A stretch of DNA of 64,000 nucleotides, taken from positions 186,001 to 250,000 of the forward strand of contig RIBL01000002.1 in the NCBI GenBank assembly GCA_003762875.1. Reading direction: 5' to 3'. This document shows positions 28,258-37,261 of this stretch, piece after piece. How positions within the stretch are numbered: the stretch's first letter is position 1; the number at the start of each line of letters is the position of its first letter. This DNA is from Muribaculaceae bacterium Isolate-110 (HZI) (lineage in GTDB: Bacteria; Bacteroidota; Bacteroidia; Bacteroidales; Muribaculaceae). The notes beneath the pieces are model-generated. The model was given only the letters and a program-made list of their open reading frames with translations, was not told the origin of the DNA and did not search any database. The position numbers and the translations under genes were made by a program.

Positions 28258-29232
28258 TTATTTATTATTCAAAGGAGGATTGGCTATATTCTGGCGCATG
28301 TTGGTATCCGACTCGATGTTTTTCATCTTATAATAGTCCATGATACCGAGGTTGCCGTTGATGAAAGCCTGAGCCATGGCGCGTGGCAACTCGGCCTCGG
28401 CTTCGATTACCTTGGCACGGGCCTCCTGGGCCTTGGCGCGCATCTCCTGCTCGAGTGCGATAGCCATTGCGCGACGCTCCTCGGCCTTCGCCTGGGCAAT
28501 ATTTTTGTCAGCCTGGGCCTGGTCAATCTGAAGGGCGGCACCGATGTTTTTGCCTATGTCGATGTCGGCGATGTCGATGGAAAGTATCTCGAAGGCTGTG
28601 CCTGAGTCAAGACCCTTGCGGAGCACAAGTTTGGAGATATTGTCGGGATTTTCAAGCACCTGCTTGTGGCTCTCTGACGAACCGATTGACGACACGATGC
28701 CCTCTCCTACACGGGCCAGCACAGTGTCCTCGCCGGCACCGCCAACGAGCTGGCGTATGTTGGCGCGCACAGTGACGCGGGCTATGGCTATGAGCTGGAT
28801 ACCGTCCTTGGCCACAGCTGTGACGTGGGGTGTCTCGATGACCTTGGGATTGACCGACATCTGCACGGCCTGAAACACATCGCGGCCGGCGAGGTCGATG
28901 GCGGTGGCCATCTTGAAACCGAGGTCGATATTGGCCTTGGAAGCCGACACGAGCGCGTGGACCACCTTCTCGACATTACCTCCTGCCAGATAGTGGGCCT
29001 CGAGGTCGTCGCGGTTCACATCGTTGAGTCCGGCCTTGTGGGCCTCGATAAGCGCGCGCACAATAATTGATGCGGGCACCTTACGGATGCGCATCAGAAA
29101 CAATTGCATGAGCGAGATGTGCACACCGCTCACCCGCGCCGAAATCCATAGAAAAAACGGCACGTAATAGAAAAACACGCAAAGGCATATTATCAATGCC
29201 GCCGCAAGTAGCACTACTGTTGTAATTACCAT
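28258..29232 (-). CDS. floA: Flotillin-like membrane-domain protein FloA (YqfA family)
   Basis: A 324-residue SPFH-type protein that organises membrane microdomains. An N-terminal membrane segment ([20 protein letters not shown]) is followed by the flotillin-like region ([60 protein letters not shown]) and a long Ala/Glu-rich coiled coil ([20 protein letters not shown]), ending in [13 protein letters not shown]. Length and motif order match the FloA family. It lies 45 bases after the TPR/propeller gene and is the last gene before a terminator. Confidence 0.95.
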   Translation of the reverse strand: MVITTVVLLAAALIICLCVFFYYVPFFLWISARVSGVHISLMQLFLMRIRKVPASIIVRALIEAHKAGLNDVNRDDLEAHYLAGGNVEKVVHALVSASKANIDLGFKMATAIDLAGRDVFQAVQMSVNPKVIETPHVTAVAKDGIQLIAIARVTVRANIRQLVGGAGEDTVLARVGEGIVSSIGSSESHKQVLENPDNISKLVLRKGLDSGTAFEILSIDIADIDIGKNIGAALQIDQAQADKNIAQAKAEERRAMAIALEQEMRAKAQEARAKVIEAEAELPRAMAQAFINGNLGIMDYYKMKNIESDTNMRQNIANPPLNNK

Positions 29233-29277
29233 AATATTAAAAGGTTAATCAAAAAGAATCAACTTTAAACTCCATAC

Positions 29278-30726
29278 TCACATCACCTCCGCACTCACCA
29301 CCTGGTTGGAGAGGTCGAGCAGATTGCGGCGAGATGTCTCAAGCGACTTTTCGGCACCAAGTATCTCCTTGGCAAGCGACGTGTCACCGGCCGCATAGCG
29401 TCGGCGCATGTCCTCGAGAGTAGAGGCTGCCTTATCGGCATACTCACGCTCCTTCAGATAATTTTTCATAAGATTGCGAGCCATGGCCGAACGGAAATCG
29501 CTCAGTCGGTGCATGACCCTACCGTCGGGAAGAGCGAAATCAAACTCGCGCGAGGGACCTGTGCGACGCGACTCGGCCGCCTTCTCGATGCGCTTCTTCA
29601 CCTCGGCATAGTCGGCACCCTCGGCCCACGTGTCGGCTATGGAGCTGACCTTGGCATAGCCTATCAGCCCGGGCGTATCGGAGGCATAATTGTTACGGAG
29701 CTCCTGCGGGATAAAAGTATAGACTGTCACCATGTCGGGGACACCATTGCGGTCGGTGACCCACCAGCCGACACCGTTTTGCTCGTCGATGGCATAGAGA
29801 TAGTCGTTGTAAGGCGAATTGTATGGCATGCCTATATTGGAGGGCTGGAGAAATCCGTCCTCGTCGCGGCGTGAGATGAAGATGTCGAGATTGCCAAGCG
29901 ACTCCTCACCGTCGGCGGCAAAATAGAGTGTGGTGCCGTCGGCCATCAGGAATGGATATGACACGACCGAGCCGTTGTCGGAGCCAAATATGCCTTTGTA
30001 GTCAAACAGGCGGCGCGGCGAGTCCCAACTGTCATCGGCAAGACGCGACGACTCATACATCGACGAACTGCCGTCGGCGTTGAGCCCGACCCATATCATG
30101 TCGTCGCCCGACTCGGTGAGATAGGCCGGCGAACCTATGTCATCAATAGCGAGACGGTCGAGGTCGTCGACCGTAACTATACGGCTCGTGACGTCACCGC
30201 TCTGCAGCGAACCTGCACTGCGGGCTATCTTGACAAACTCAAAAAATTCCTCGGCCGGGACATTGATGCTGTCGATAATCTGTATCTTCTCCACGCGGTC
30301 GAGCATCGAACGGCCCAGATCTATACGGGCCGAGAGATATTCGGCCCAGTCGACTGGCTCGGTGCCGATGCCGTAGGTGTAGTTGCGGTCTCTGTCGGCC
30401 TCGGCGTCGGTGCGCTTGTCGATATACTTGTCAATGTATGTGCGTGCGCCGTCAAAATCATAAAGATAATAGGAGGCCTCGGCTGCACCGAGGTTGCCGG
30501 CGTTGCCACCTTTCATATAATAGGATATCGACTCGGCATAGCGTCCGGCCCCCTTGAGTGCGTCGCCGGCGGCACGGTTGAGAGCCTGGTTGCGCGGGGC
30601 TTTTTTGGCGGCCTCGACGGCAGCAGTGACCTCGGCCGGGAGACTCTGCTGAGCAAAAAGTGTCCCTGCCGACAACATCAATGCCGGCAAGGACGCCAAT
30701 AATATTCTACGGGTAGATAATATCAT
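29278..30726 (-). CDS. Exported TPR/beta-propeller (PD40-like) protein, function unknown
   Basis: A 482-residue secreted protein with a signal peptide (LLASLPALMLSAGTLFAQ). The first half is TPR-like helices (KGAGRYAESISYYMKGG, YYLYDFDGARTYIDKYID). The middle carries WD40/PD40-type propeller strands (SYPFLMADGTTLYFAADGEE, NLDIFISRRDEDGFLQPSN), and the C-terminus is a helical coiled coil (YADKAASTLEDMRRRYAAGD). Bacteroidetes proteins of this build resemble the periplasmic part of OmpA/PD40 proteins, but no OmpA domain is present. It lies between nfnB-like and floA genes in a likely operon. I assign no molecular function. Confidence 0.75.
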   Translation of the reverse strand: MILSTRRILLASLPALMLSAGTLFAQQSLPAEVTAAVEAAKKAPRNQALNRAAGDALKGAGRYAESISYYMKGGNAGNLGAAEASYYLYDFDGARTYIDKYIDKRTDAEADRDRNYTYGIGTEPVDWAEYLSARIDLGRSMLDRVEKIQIIDSINVPAEEFFEFVKIARSAGSLQSGDVTSRIVTVDDLDRLAIDDIGSPAYLTESGDDMIWVGLNADGSSSMYESSRLADDSWDSPRRLFDYKGIFGSDNGSVVSYPFLMADGTTLYFAADGEESLGNLDIFISRRDEDGFLQPSNIGMPYNSPYNDYLYAIDEQNGVGWWVTDRNGVPDMVTVYTFIPQELRNNYASDTPGLIGYAKVSSIADTWAEGADYAEVKKRIEKAAESRRTGPSREFDFALPDGRVMHRLSDFRSAMARNLMKNYLKEREYADKAASTLEDMRRRYAAGDTSLAKEILGAEKSLETSRRNLLDLSNQVVSAEVM

Positions 30727-30791
30727 ACGTTGTTTTATCCATTCAAGTCGCGGGCTGTATCATCCGAGACACAGACCCTGCATCAGACATT

Positions 30792-32249
30792 TCATGAAAG
30801 AGCCTCGTGCATGGCACCGGCGGCACGACGGCCGTCGCCCATGGCGAGAATCACAGTGGCCCCTCCGCGCACTATGTCGCCGCCAGCATAGAGGTCGGCG
30901 AGCGATGACTGCATGGTGGCGTCGTTGACCACGATGGTGCCTCGGCGCGACACTTCAAGCGCGCTGATGGCATGGGGGATGAGGGGGTTGGGTGACACAC
31001 CGACACTCACTATCACGAGATCGACGGGTATCTCCTCTATGGCTCCGGGGATAGGCTGCGGCGAGCGGCGTCCCGACTCATCAGGCTCGCCAAGCTCCAT
31101 CCGCTGCACCTTCATGGCACACACGCGGCCCTTGTCGTCGGCCAGATATTCGACGGGGTTGCAGAGGGTCATGAACTGTACGCCCTCTTCCTTAGCATGC
31201 TCCACCTCCTCAATGCGCGCGGGCATCTCGGCCTCGCTGCGACGATAGACTATCATCGCGGCCTCGGCCCCCTGACGACGCGCGGTGCGCACGGAGTCCA
31301 TGGCGGTGTTGCCTCCTCCGATGACGGCCACGCGGCGGCCCTTGAGCACGGGGGTGTCCTCGCCGGGACGGCCGGCACCCATGAGGTTGATGCGGGTGAG
31401 ATATTCGTTGCTCGACATGATTCCGATGTAGTTTTCTCCGGGTATGCCCATGAAGCGAGGAAGTCCGGCTCCCGAGGCAACAAAGATGCCTTTGTATCCG
31501 AGTGCGTGGAGGTCGTCATAGGAGAGAATCTTGCCTACGACGCAATCCTTGACAAACCTTACTCCGAGAGCGCGCAGACCGTCAATCTCAGCCTCGACCA
31601 CGCTGTTGGGGAGTCGGAACTCGGGGATGCCATACTTAAGCACTCCGCCTATCTCGTGAAGAGCCTCGTAGACGGTAACGTCATAGCCGCGCTTGATCAT
31701 ATCGCCGGCAAAGGAGAGTCCGGCGGGGCCTGAGCCGACCACCGCTACCTTGATGCCGTTGGGGGCGGGACGCTCCACCGCGACGGGGTTGACGGCATGC
31801 TCCTCACGCTCGAAGTCGGCTGCGAAACGCTCGAGGTAACCGATGGCTACGGGTGACTTCTTCATCTTGTTGTATATACACTTTGACTCGCACTGCTTCT
31901 CCTGGGGGCACACACGGCCACATACGGCGGGAAGCGCGCTGGTCATCTTGAGCACCGAGGCAGCCTGAAGAAACTCGCCGCGCTCGATGTTTTTGACAAA
32001 GCCGGGGATGTTGATGGACACAGGACAACCCTGCATACACTGCGGGTCGGGGCAATCGAGACAACGCGAGGCCTCGAGCACAGCCTGCTCGGCCGAGAGG
32101 CCGCGGTTGACCTCTTCATTGCATGTGATACGATAGTCGGCCGGAAGCATGGGCATGGTCACACGGGGTGTGGCCGAACGCTCTTTGGCACTTTTCTCAC
32201 TGCGAAGAGCCACACGCCAGGCTGCATCGCGATTCATATCCTGATTCAT
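30792..32249 (-). CDS. NfnB/GltD-like NADPH-dependent iron-sulfur flavoprotein
   Basis: A 485-residue FAD/NAD(P)H oxidoreductase, annotated in relatives as glutamate synthase small subunit or as the large subunit of NADH-dependent reduced ferredoxin:NADP oxidoreductase (NfnB). N-terminal cysteine clusters for [4Fe-4S] centres are visible (CLDCPDPQCMQGCP, CGRVCPQEKQCESKC). They are followed by the FAD motif VAVVGSGPAGLSFAGDM, the NADPH motif VAVIGGGNTAMDSVRTARR and the C-terminal YAGGDIVRGGATVILAMGDG. It overlaps the upstream nfnA-like gene by four bases (ATGA). The tight pairing and lack of a large glutamate synthase gene favour the Nfn-type electron-bifurcating role; this is inference from context. 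Confidence 0.88.
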   Translation of the reverse strand: MNQDMNRDAAWRVALRSEKSAKERSATPRVTMPMLPADYRITCNEEVNRGLSAEQAVLEASRCLDCPDPQCMQGCPVSINIPGFVKNIERGEFLQAASVLKMTSALPAVCGRVCPQEKQCESKCIYNKMKKSPVAIGYLERFAADFEREEHAVNPVAVERPAPNGIKVAVVGSGPAGLSFAGDMIKRGYDVTVYEALHEIGGVLKYGIPEFRLPNSVVEAEIDGLRALGVRFVKDCVVGKILSYDDLHALGYKGIFVASGAGLPRFMGIPGENYIGIMSSNEYLTRINLMGAGRPGEDTPVLKGRRVAVIGGGNTAMDSVRTARRQGAEAAMIVYRRSEAEMPARIEEVEHAKEEGVQFMTLCNPVEYLADDKGRVCAMKVQRMELGEPDESGRRSPQPIPGAIEEIPVDLVIVSVGVSPNPLIPHAISALEVSRRGTIVVNDATMQSSLADLYAGGDIVRGGATVILAMGDGRRAAGAMHEALS

Positions 32250-33046
32250 TTCTTCTGTGTGTCAAGGTTATAACTCTTCATTCTCATCATCATCTCGTCA
32301 AAGTCGACCTTATGGGCGTCAAACTCTGGACCGTCGATGCATACAAAGCGGGTCTTGCCGTCGACCGTCACGCGACAGGCTCCGCACATGCCGGTGCCGT
32401 CGACCATGATGGTGTTGAGCGAACACATGGTGGGCACCTCGTATTTCTTGGTAGTGAGGGCCACAAACTTCATCATCACGGCGGGTCCGATGGCCACGAC
32501 GAGATCGACTTTCTCGCGCTGCATCACTTCCTCGACTCCGGCAGTCACAAGACCTTGGCGTCCGGCCGAGCCGTCGTCGGTCATGATGATTACCTCGTCG
32601 CTGTAACGTGCCACTTCGTCCTGAAGGATTATCAAGTCGGCGTTGCGGGCCGCAAGGATGGAAATGACGCGGTTGCCGGCCTTCTTCATCGCCTTGATGA
32701 TGGGAAGCAGCGGTGCCATACCGACACCTCCACCGCAACATACCACTGTACCGTATTTCTCGATGTGCGTGGCCTGTCCGAGAGGGCCTACGACATCGGT
32801 GAGTTCGTCGCCCGGCTCGAGCGCGCAGATTTTGGCGGTCGAGACGCCTACTTCCTGCACTACAAGAGTGATAGTGCCGCGCTCAACGTCGGCATCGGCT
32901 ATCGTGAGCGGTATGCGCTCTCCTCCGTCGCCTGTACGCACTATTACGAAATGGCCCGCACGACGTGCAAGCGCGATCATTGGAGCCTCGACCACGAGCT
33001 TGACCACGTGTTCCGAAAAGTGCTCCTTGGATAAAATCTTATTCAT
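32246..33046 (-). CDS. NfnA-like ferredoxin-NADP reductase subunit
   Basis: A 267-residue FAD/[2Fe-2S] protein of the sulfide dehydrogenase/dihydroorotate dehydrogenase electron-transfer family. I start at MNKILSKEHFSEHVVKL; the longer open frame upstream would begin before the promoter. FAD domain: GHFVIVRTGDGGERIPLTIA. NAD domain: VVCCGGGVGMAPLLPIIKAM. The C-terminal iron-sulfur ligands are in MCSLNTIMVDGTGMCGACRV and the later CIDGPEF. It is coupled by ATGA to the NfnB-like gene, and the pair probably moves electrons between NADH, NADPH and ferredoxin. Confidence 0.88.
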   Translation of the reverse strand: MNKILSKEHFSEHVVKLVVEAPMIALARRAGHFVIVRTGDGGERIPLTIADADVERGTITLVVQEVGVSTAKICALEPGDELTDVVGPLGQATHIEKYGTVVCCGGGVGMAPLLPIIKAMKKAGNRVISILAARNADLIILQDEVARYSDEVIIMTDDGSAGRQGLVTAGVEEVMQREKVDLVVAIGPAVMMKFVALTTKKYEVPTMCSLNTIMVDGTGMCGACRVTVDGKTRFVCIDGPEFDAHKVDFDEMMMRMKSYNLDTQKK

Positions 33047-33083
33047 GGTGTAAAGATGAACGAATGTACGGTTAAGTGATGCG

Positions 33084-33117
33084 CAAAGATACAATAAGTT
33101 ATCAAAATATCTACAAA
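33084..33117 (-). promoter_or_regulatory. Promoter of the nfnAB-floA operon
   Basis: On the minus strand the -7 is TATCTTTG (33091-33084) followed by C, with a TTTG at 33117-33114 spaced 22 bases, slightly longer than ideal. It lies 38 bases before the NfnA-like start. Confidence 0.55.
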
Positions 33118-33166
33118 ATCGAGTCAAAAAAAGAGTTACCCGACACAACGTAGGGAGATACGGAAA

Positions 33167-33259
33167 GACATAAGCCTCAAAAGAGACAAAAGTTTTTATT
33201 TCAACGACAACACCATGTCGAATGAAATAAAAACTTTTGTCTCTTTTGAGACTTATGTC
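33167..33259. repeat. Dispersed long inverted repeat, copy B (36-bp arms, one mismatch)
   Basis: Arms 33167-33202 and 33224-33259 pair with one mismatch, and an inner CGACA/TGTCG extends the stem. The inward sequence GAGATACGGAAAGACATAAG (from 33155) and GAGACAAAAGTTTTT are shared with copy A at 21023. The T/A tract is again at the inner end of the stem. It lies just past the asnS stop. Confidence 0.8.
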
Positions 33260-33277
33260 AATGTCTGTCCGGAAAAA

Positions 33278-34669
33278 TCAGAATTCAGCCTTGCCCGGGG
33301 TGCGGGGGAATGGAATCACGTCACGGATATTGGTCATGCCGGTGACGAAGAGCACGAGACGCTCAAATCCGAGACCGAAGCCCGAGTGGGGCACAGTGCC
33401 GAAACGACGGGTGTCGAGATACCACCACATGTCCTTCATGGGGATATCGAGCTCCTCGATGCGGCTGAGCAGCTTGTCATAGTTTTCCTCGCGCTCCGAG
33501 CCGCCGATAATCTCGCCGATGTTGGGGAAGAGGACGTCCATGGCGCGGACAGTCTTGCCGTCCTCGTTCTGCTTCATGTAGAAGGCCTTGATTTCCTTGG
33601 GATAGTCGGTGAGAATAACAGGCTTCTTGAAGTGCTCCTCGACGAGATAACGCTCATGCTCACTCTGGAGGTCGGTGCCCCAGTGGACAGGGAACTCAAA
33701 CTTACGTCCCGACTCCTCGAGTATCTTCACGCCCTCGGTGTAGGTAAGGCGTACAAAGTCGTTGTCGACCACAAAGCGCAGACGCTCCTCGAGCTCCTTG
33801 TCGAAGCGTTCGGAAAGGAAGCGGATGTCGTCGATGTTGTGCTCGAGAGCGTAGTTGATACAATATTTCACAAACTCCTCGGCGAGATCCATGTTGTCGG
33901 AGATGTCATAGAAAGCCATCTCGGGCTCAATCATCCAGAACTCGGAGAGGTGACGGGGAGTGTTGGAGTTTTCGGCACGGAATGTGGGGCCGAAAGTGTA
34001 GATCTGACCAAGCGCGGTGGCTCCGAGCTCGCCCTCGAGCTGCCCCGAAACGGTGAGAGCGGTGGCCTTGGCATAGAAGTCCTTGGAGTAATCGACCTTG
34101 CCCTCCTCGTCCTTGGGAAGATTGTTGAGGTCGAGTGTTGTCACCTGGAACATGGCTCCGGCTCCCTCGCAGTCACTGGCTGTGATGAGTGGGGTGTGGA
34201 AATAATAGAAGCCGCGCTCGTTGAAGAACTTATGGATAGCGAAAGCCAGTGAGCTACGTATGCGCAACACCGAGCCGAAAAAGTTGGTGCGGGGACGCAG
34301 ATGTGCTATCTCGCGCAGAAATTCGAGCGAGTGACCTTTTTTCTGCAGAGGATATGTGGCGGGGTCGGCTGTGCCGTAAAGCTCGATTGTATCGGCCTGA
34401 ATCTCGGAGGTCTGTCCCTTGCCCATCGACTCGACGAGCTTGCCGGTGACACGCACGCTCGAGCCGGTGGTCACGGGCTTGAGCTGCTCGTCGGTGAAGC
34501 GGGTCATGTCGAGCACGACCTGGATATTATTGACCGAGGAGCCATCATTGAGCTGTACGAACTGCACGTGTTTGTTGCCTCGGCGGGTGCGTACCCAGCC
34601 TTTGGCCTCGACCTCCGTACCCATGAGCGCGGGGGTCGAGAGAAGGTCCTTGACCGTGGTTTTCTTCAT
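33278..34669 (-). CDS. asnS: Asparaginyl-tRNA synthetase
   Basis: Class II aminoacyl-tRNA synthetase charging tRNA-Asn; 463 residues, normal length. The N-terminal OB-fold anticodon-binding domain is seen in [20 protein letters not shown]. Motif 2 is [20 protein letters not shown] and motif 3 is [20 protein letters not shown] with the AsnS-typical end [14 protein letters not shown]. It follows the rluB-like gene by 24 bases on the same strand and is probably co-transcribed with it. Confidence 0.98.
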   Translation of the reverse strand: MKKTTVKDLLSTPALMGTEVEAKGWVRTRRGNKHVQFVQLNDGSSVNNIQVVLDMTRFTDEQLKPVTTGSSVRVTGKLVESMGKGQTSEIQADTIELYGTADPATYPLQKKGHSLEFLREIAHLRPRTNFFGSVLRIRSSLAFAIHKFFNERGFYYFHTPLITASDCEGAGAMFQVTTLDLNNLPKDEEGKVDYSKDFYAKATALTVSGQLEGELGATALGQIYTFGPTFRAENSNTPRHLSEFWMIEPEMAFYDISDNMDLAEEFVKYCINYALEHNIDDIRFLSERFDKELEERLRFVVDNDFVRLTYTEGVKILEESGRKFEFPVHWGTDLQSEHERYLVEEHFKKPVILTDYPKEIKAFYMKQNEDGKTVRAMDVLFPNIGEIIGGSEREENYDKLLSRIEELDIPMKDMWWYLDTRRFGTVPHSGFGLGFERLVLFVTGMTNIRDVIPFPRTPGKAEF

Positions 34670-34693
34670 AATGATTGGATAAGTGTATGTGTT

Positions 34694-36226
34694 TTATTCA
34701 AACGAACCCATCTTGAGGTAGTTGACCTCGTCCTGGGTGAGATAACGCCAGCGACCGCGGGGGAGGTTCTTCTTGGTGAGACCTGCGAAGTAGACGCGGT
34801 CGAGTTTTGTCACATGATAGCCGAGGCTCTCAAAGATGCGGCGCACGATGCGGTTGCGTCCGGAGTGAATCTCGATGCCGGCCTGGTTGCGGTCTGTCTC
34901 GGTGGCATATGATATGGCGTCGGCGTGTATGGGGCCGTCCTCAAGCTCGATGCCGTCGGCTATACGCTGCATATCGTCCTCGGTGATGTCGTGGTCGGTC
35001 CATACGTGATAAATCTTTTTCTTTACAAACTTGGGGTGTGTGAGCTTGGAGGCAAGGTCGCCGTCGTTGGTGAGCAGGAGCACTCCGGTGGTGTTGCGGT
35101 CGAGACGTCCTACGGGATAGATGCGCTCCTCACACGCGCCCTTGACGAGATCCATGACGGTGAGACGTCCGTTGGGATCGTCGCTTGTGGTGACACAGTC
35201 TTTGGGCTTGTTGAGAAGTATGTAGCACTTCTTCTCGAGGGTCACCACCTTGCCGTCATACTCTACGACGTCGTTGTGGCTGACCTTGGTGCCAAGCTCG
35301 GTAACTACCTCTCCGTTGACCTTGATCAGACCCTTGAGGATGTATTCGTCGGCTTCGCGGCGCGAGCAGAGTCCGGCGTTGGCCATGAACTTGTTGAGAC
35401 GAAGCTGTTCGTTGGGATCGGGCAGCGGTGTCTCGTACTCGATGCGCTTGGGACGCGGGGTGAAGCTGCGTCCTCCCTGGGGCATGCCATACTGGTTCTG
35501 ACGGGGACCTTTGTTCTGATAGCCGCCCTGACGATTGTTCTGGTAACCGCCCTGCTGACGGGGCTGGTAACCACCCTGCTGACGGGGCTGGTAGCCGCCC
35601 TGCTGACGGGGCTGATAACCACCCTGCTGACGGAGCTGATAGCCGCCCTGCTGACGGGGCTGATAACCGCCCTGCTGACGGGGCTGATAACCACCCTGCT
35701 GACGGGGCTGATAGCCGCCCTGCTGACGGGGCTGGTAACCGCCCTGCTGACGGTTGTAATTGTTGCGGGGCTGATAACCGCCCTGACGGTTATAGTTGTT
35801 GCGGGGCTGATAGCCGGTGGAGGGAGCTGTGTTTTCACCCTGCTCTGAGTCGGTCACCGCGCTGTCGGAGGTATGGCCTTCGGTCTGGGGCACATGGGGA
35901 CGGGGCTGGTAGCCACCCTGCTGACGGGGCTGATAGCCGCCTTGGTTGCCGTAGCGGTTGTTCTGATAGCCGCCCTGATTGCCATAGCGGTTGTTCTGAT
36001 AGCCGCCTTGGCGGTTATAGTTGTTGCGGGGCTGATAAGGCCTCTGCTGGCGGTCGCCATATGATTGGGAGCTGTAGGTGTTCTGTGACTGTCCCTCGGA
36101 GTTGCTTTCAGCCGAAGATGCATAATCGTTTGATGAGTTGTCGCGTACGCCACCGTCATGCGAATCTACGGTGTAAGGGCGCGCACCGATGCGGGGTCTT
36201 TTACCTTTCTTTTCGTTGCTGTCCAT
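34694..36226 (-). CDS. rluB: RluB/RsuA-family 23S rRNA pseudouridine synthase with long repetitive N-terminus
   Basis: A 510-residue protein. The C-terminal 240 residues are a standard RNA pseudouridine synthase: S4 domain (RLNKFMANAGLCSRREADEY), NKPKDCVTTSDD, the catalytic-Asp motif GRLDRNTTGVLLLTNDGDL and GRNRIVRRIFESLGYHV. The first 265 residues are a low-complexity Gln/Gly/Tyr/Arg/Asn region, including nine copies of QQGGYQPR-type octapeptides (residues 160-231), predicted to be disordered and RNA-binding. RluB of Proteobacteria lacks this; related extensions occur in Bacteroidetes. It heads a likely rluB-asnS operon from a TAACTTTG element far upstream. Assignment to RluB rather than RluE or RsuA is by overall similarity only. 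Confidence 0.92.
   Translation of the reverse strand: MDSNEKKGKRPRIGARPYTVDSHDGGVRDNSSNDYASSAESNSEGQSQNTYSSQSYGDRQQRPYQPRNNYNRQGGYQNNRYGNQGGYQNNRYGNQGGYQPRQQGGYQPRPHVPQTEGHTSDSAVTDSEQGENTAPSTGYQPRNNYNRQGGYQPRNNYNRQQGGYQPRQQGGYQPRQQGGYQPRQQGGYQPRQQGGYQLRQQGGYQPRQQGGYQPRQQGGYQPRQQGGYQNNRQGGYQNKGPRQNQYGMPQGGRSFTPRPKRIEYETPLPDPNEQLRLNKFMANAGLCSRREADEYILKGLIKVNGEVVTELGTKVSHNDVVEYDGKVVTLEKKCYILLNKPKDCVTTSDDPNGRLTVMDLVKGACEERIYPVGRLDRNTTGVLLLTNDGDLASKLTHPKFVKKKIYHVWTDHDITEDDMQRIADGIELEDGPIHADAISYATETDRNQAGIEIHSGRNRIVRRIFESLGYHVTKLDRVYFAGLTKKNLPRGRWRYLTQDEVNYLKMGSFE
35534..35749 (-). repeat. Nine tandem 24-bp units inside the rluB-like gene
   Basis: The 216 bases encode nine octapeptides of the type QQGGYQPR; one has L for P, and the last is QQGGYQNN. 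Neighbouring near-repeats (NNYNRQGG, NQGGYQNNRYG) flank it. Nearly identical DNA units suggest slippage and length variation between strains. Confidence 0.9.
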
Positions 36227-36622
36227 AATAGTTCTTTAGAATTGGATGTGAAGTGATTCTTTTTTACCGGCCTCGCGGCTGGTCGGGAATTGTTGTTACT
36301 GAATAATGTAATTTTTGAAAATTTGGGTGAATGTTATAATTTTTTATATTGTAGAAACGATTTACTTCTTATTATTGTTGAATTGTCAATGTCATTATGC
36401 CAATCTTTGGCGCAAAGTTAATAATTTGTGCGAGATAACACAATATTACTATGTGAGCATACAAGGTCGGTTTTCTAAAATAATGTTAAAACAGAGCTCT
36501 ATATTTTAAACTTATCCCGATTCATGGTGTCTTTATAATAAACCGACCGCCTAACGGCAAAACGGAACGAACGAACAAACAGATAAAAAACAGACAACAA
36601 TACGAACAAAAGAACGAACACA
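36227..36622. other. Divergent AT-rich intergenic region with a minus-strand promoter
   Basis: About 395 bases between the divergent rluB-like and Spy-like genes. At 36413-36420 the minus strand reads TAACTTTG (then CG), a good -7 for rluB. ATTG at 36444-36441 is a near match to -33 at 20 bases. This predicts a leader of roughly 180 bases for rluB. No plus-strand promoter is clear, and I see no gene here. Confidence 0.5.
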
Positions 36623-37114
36623 ATGAAAAAGAAAATTTTAAGCATTACACTTGTACTCGCCGGACTCATGGGCTCATCAGCTATGGCCCAGTCACCCTCG
36701 GCTCCCCAGCAGGCCACTCAGACTGTAGCCACCCCCAATGCCAAGAAGATGGCCAATCCGTTTGAGGGACTGAATCTCTCGGAGAAGCAGCAGGCAGAAC
36801 TGAAGGCTCTGCGCGAGGGATGCAAGGCCGAACGTCAAAAGATAGCCGAGAAAGAACGCGCAGAAAAGAAGGAGATGAAGGAACAGCGCAAAAAGGATGC
36901 CAAAGAGTATCTCGCAAAGGTCAAGGAGATACTTACTCCCCAACAGTATGTGCAGTTTCTTGAGAATGCCTATCTTAATCAGGGCGGTCGCCCGTTTGGC
37001 TCACCCCGCAGCGGCAAACAGGGAATGCGCCAGGCAAGAAACGGCAAGCAGGCAGGTCAGCGCGCCCAGCGCACCAATGCTTCGCATCCCTCTACTCAGA
37101 ACGCCGCCATGTAA
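36623..37114 (+). CDS. Small exported Spy/CpxP-like helical protein
   Basis: A 163-residue periplasmic protein with a signal peptide (KILSITLVLAGLMGSSAMAQ). It has a charged helical core (NLSEKQQAELKALREGCKAE, KEYLAKVKEILTPQQYVQFL) and a Gly/Arg/Gln-rich tail. The LTxxQ-type signature LTPQQYVQF and the alternating Lys/Glu helix are typical of Spy/CpxP-type or DUF4890-like periplasmic proteins proposed to chaperone envelope proteins or bind metals. The role is inferred from this resemblance. It stands alone, ending before a bidirectional terminator. Confidence 0.65.
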   Translation: MKKKILSITLVLAGLMGSSAMAQSPSAPQQATQTVATPNAKKMANPFEGLNLSEKQQAELKALREGCKAERQKIAEKERAEKKEMKEQRKKDAKEYLAKVKEILTPQQYVQFLENAYLNQGGRPFGSPRSGKQGMRQARNGKQAGQRAQRTNASHPSTQNAAM

Positions 37115-37176
37115 CGGCAGGAGCGCAAGAGAATAAGATAAATAAGATTATTGTGTAAAAATAGCCATTACAAAGT

Positions 37177-37219
37177 ATTCGGGTCATTCGCTGCAAAGGC
37201 AAATGACCCGAATGTTTTT
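37177..37219. terminator. Bidirectional terminator between Spy-like gene and kdgK
   Basis: A 12-bp perfect stem (ATTCGGGTCATT with AATGACCCGAAT) and 13-base loop, with GTTTTTG after it on the plus strand. It lies between convergent genes. Confidence 0.8.
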
Positions 37220-37261
37220 GTTATGCGTTATGTCTCAATCGTGAGACTTTGACATATAGTA

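Noticed and set aside
35534-35749. Regular 24-bp repeats resembling a CRISPR array
   Set aside because: The units are directly adjacent with no unique spacers, and they encode a reading-frame-preserving octapeptide inside a pseudouridine synthase gene.
36315-36509. A 64-codon hydrophobic open frame upstream of the Spy-like gene
   Set aside because: It overlaps the minus-strand rluB promoter in AT-rich DNA, has no own promoter and resembles no family.
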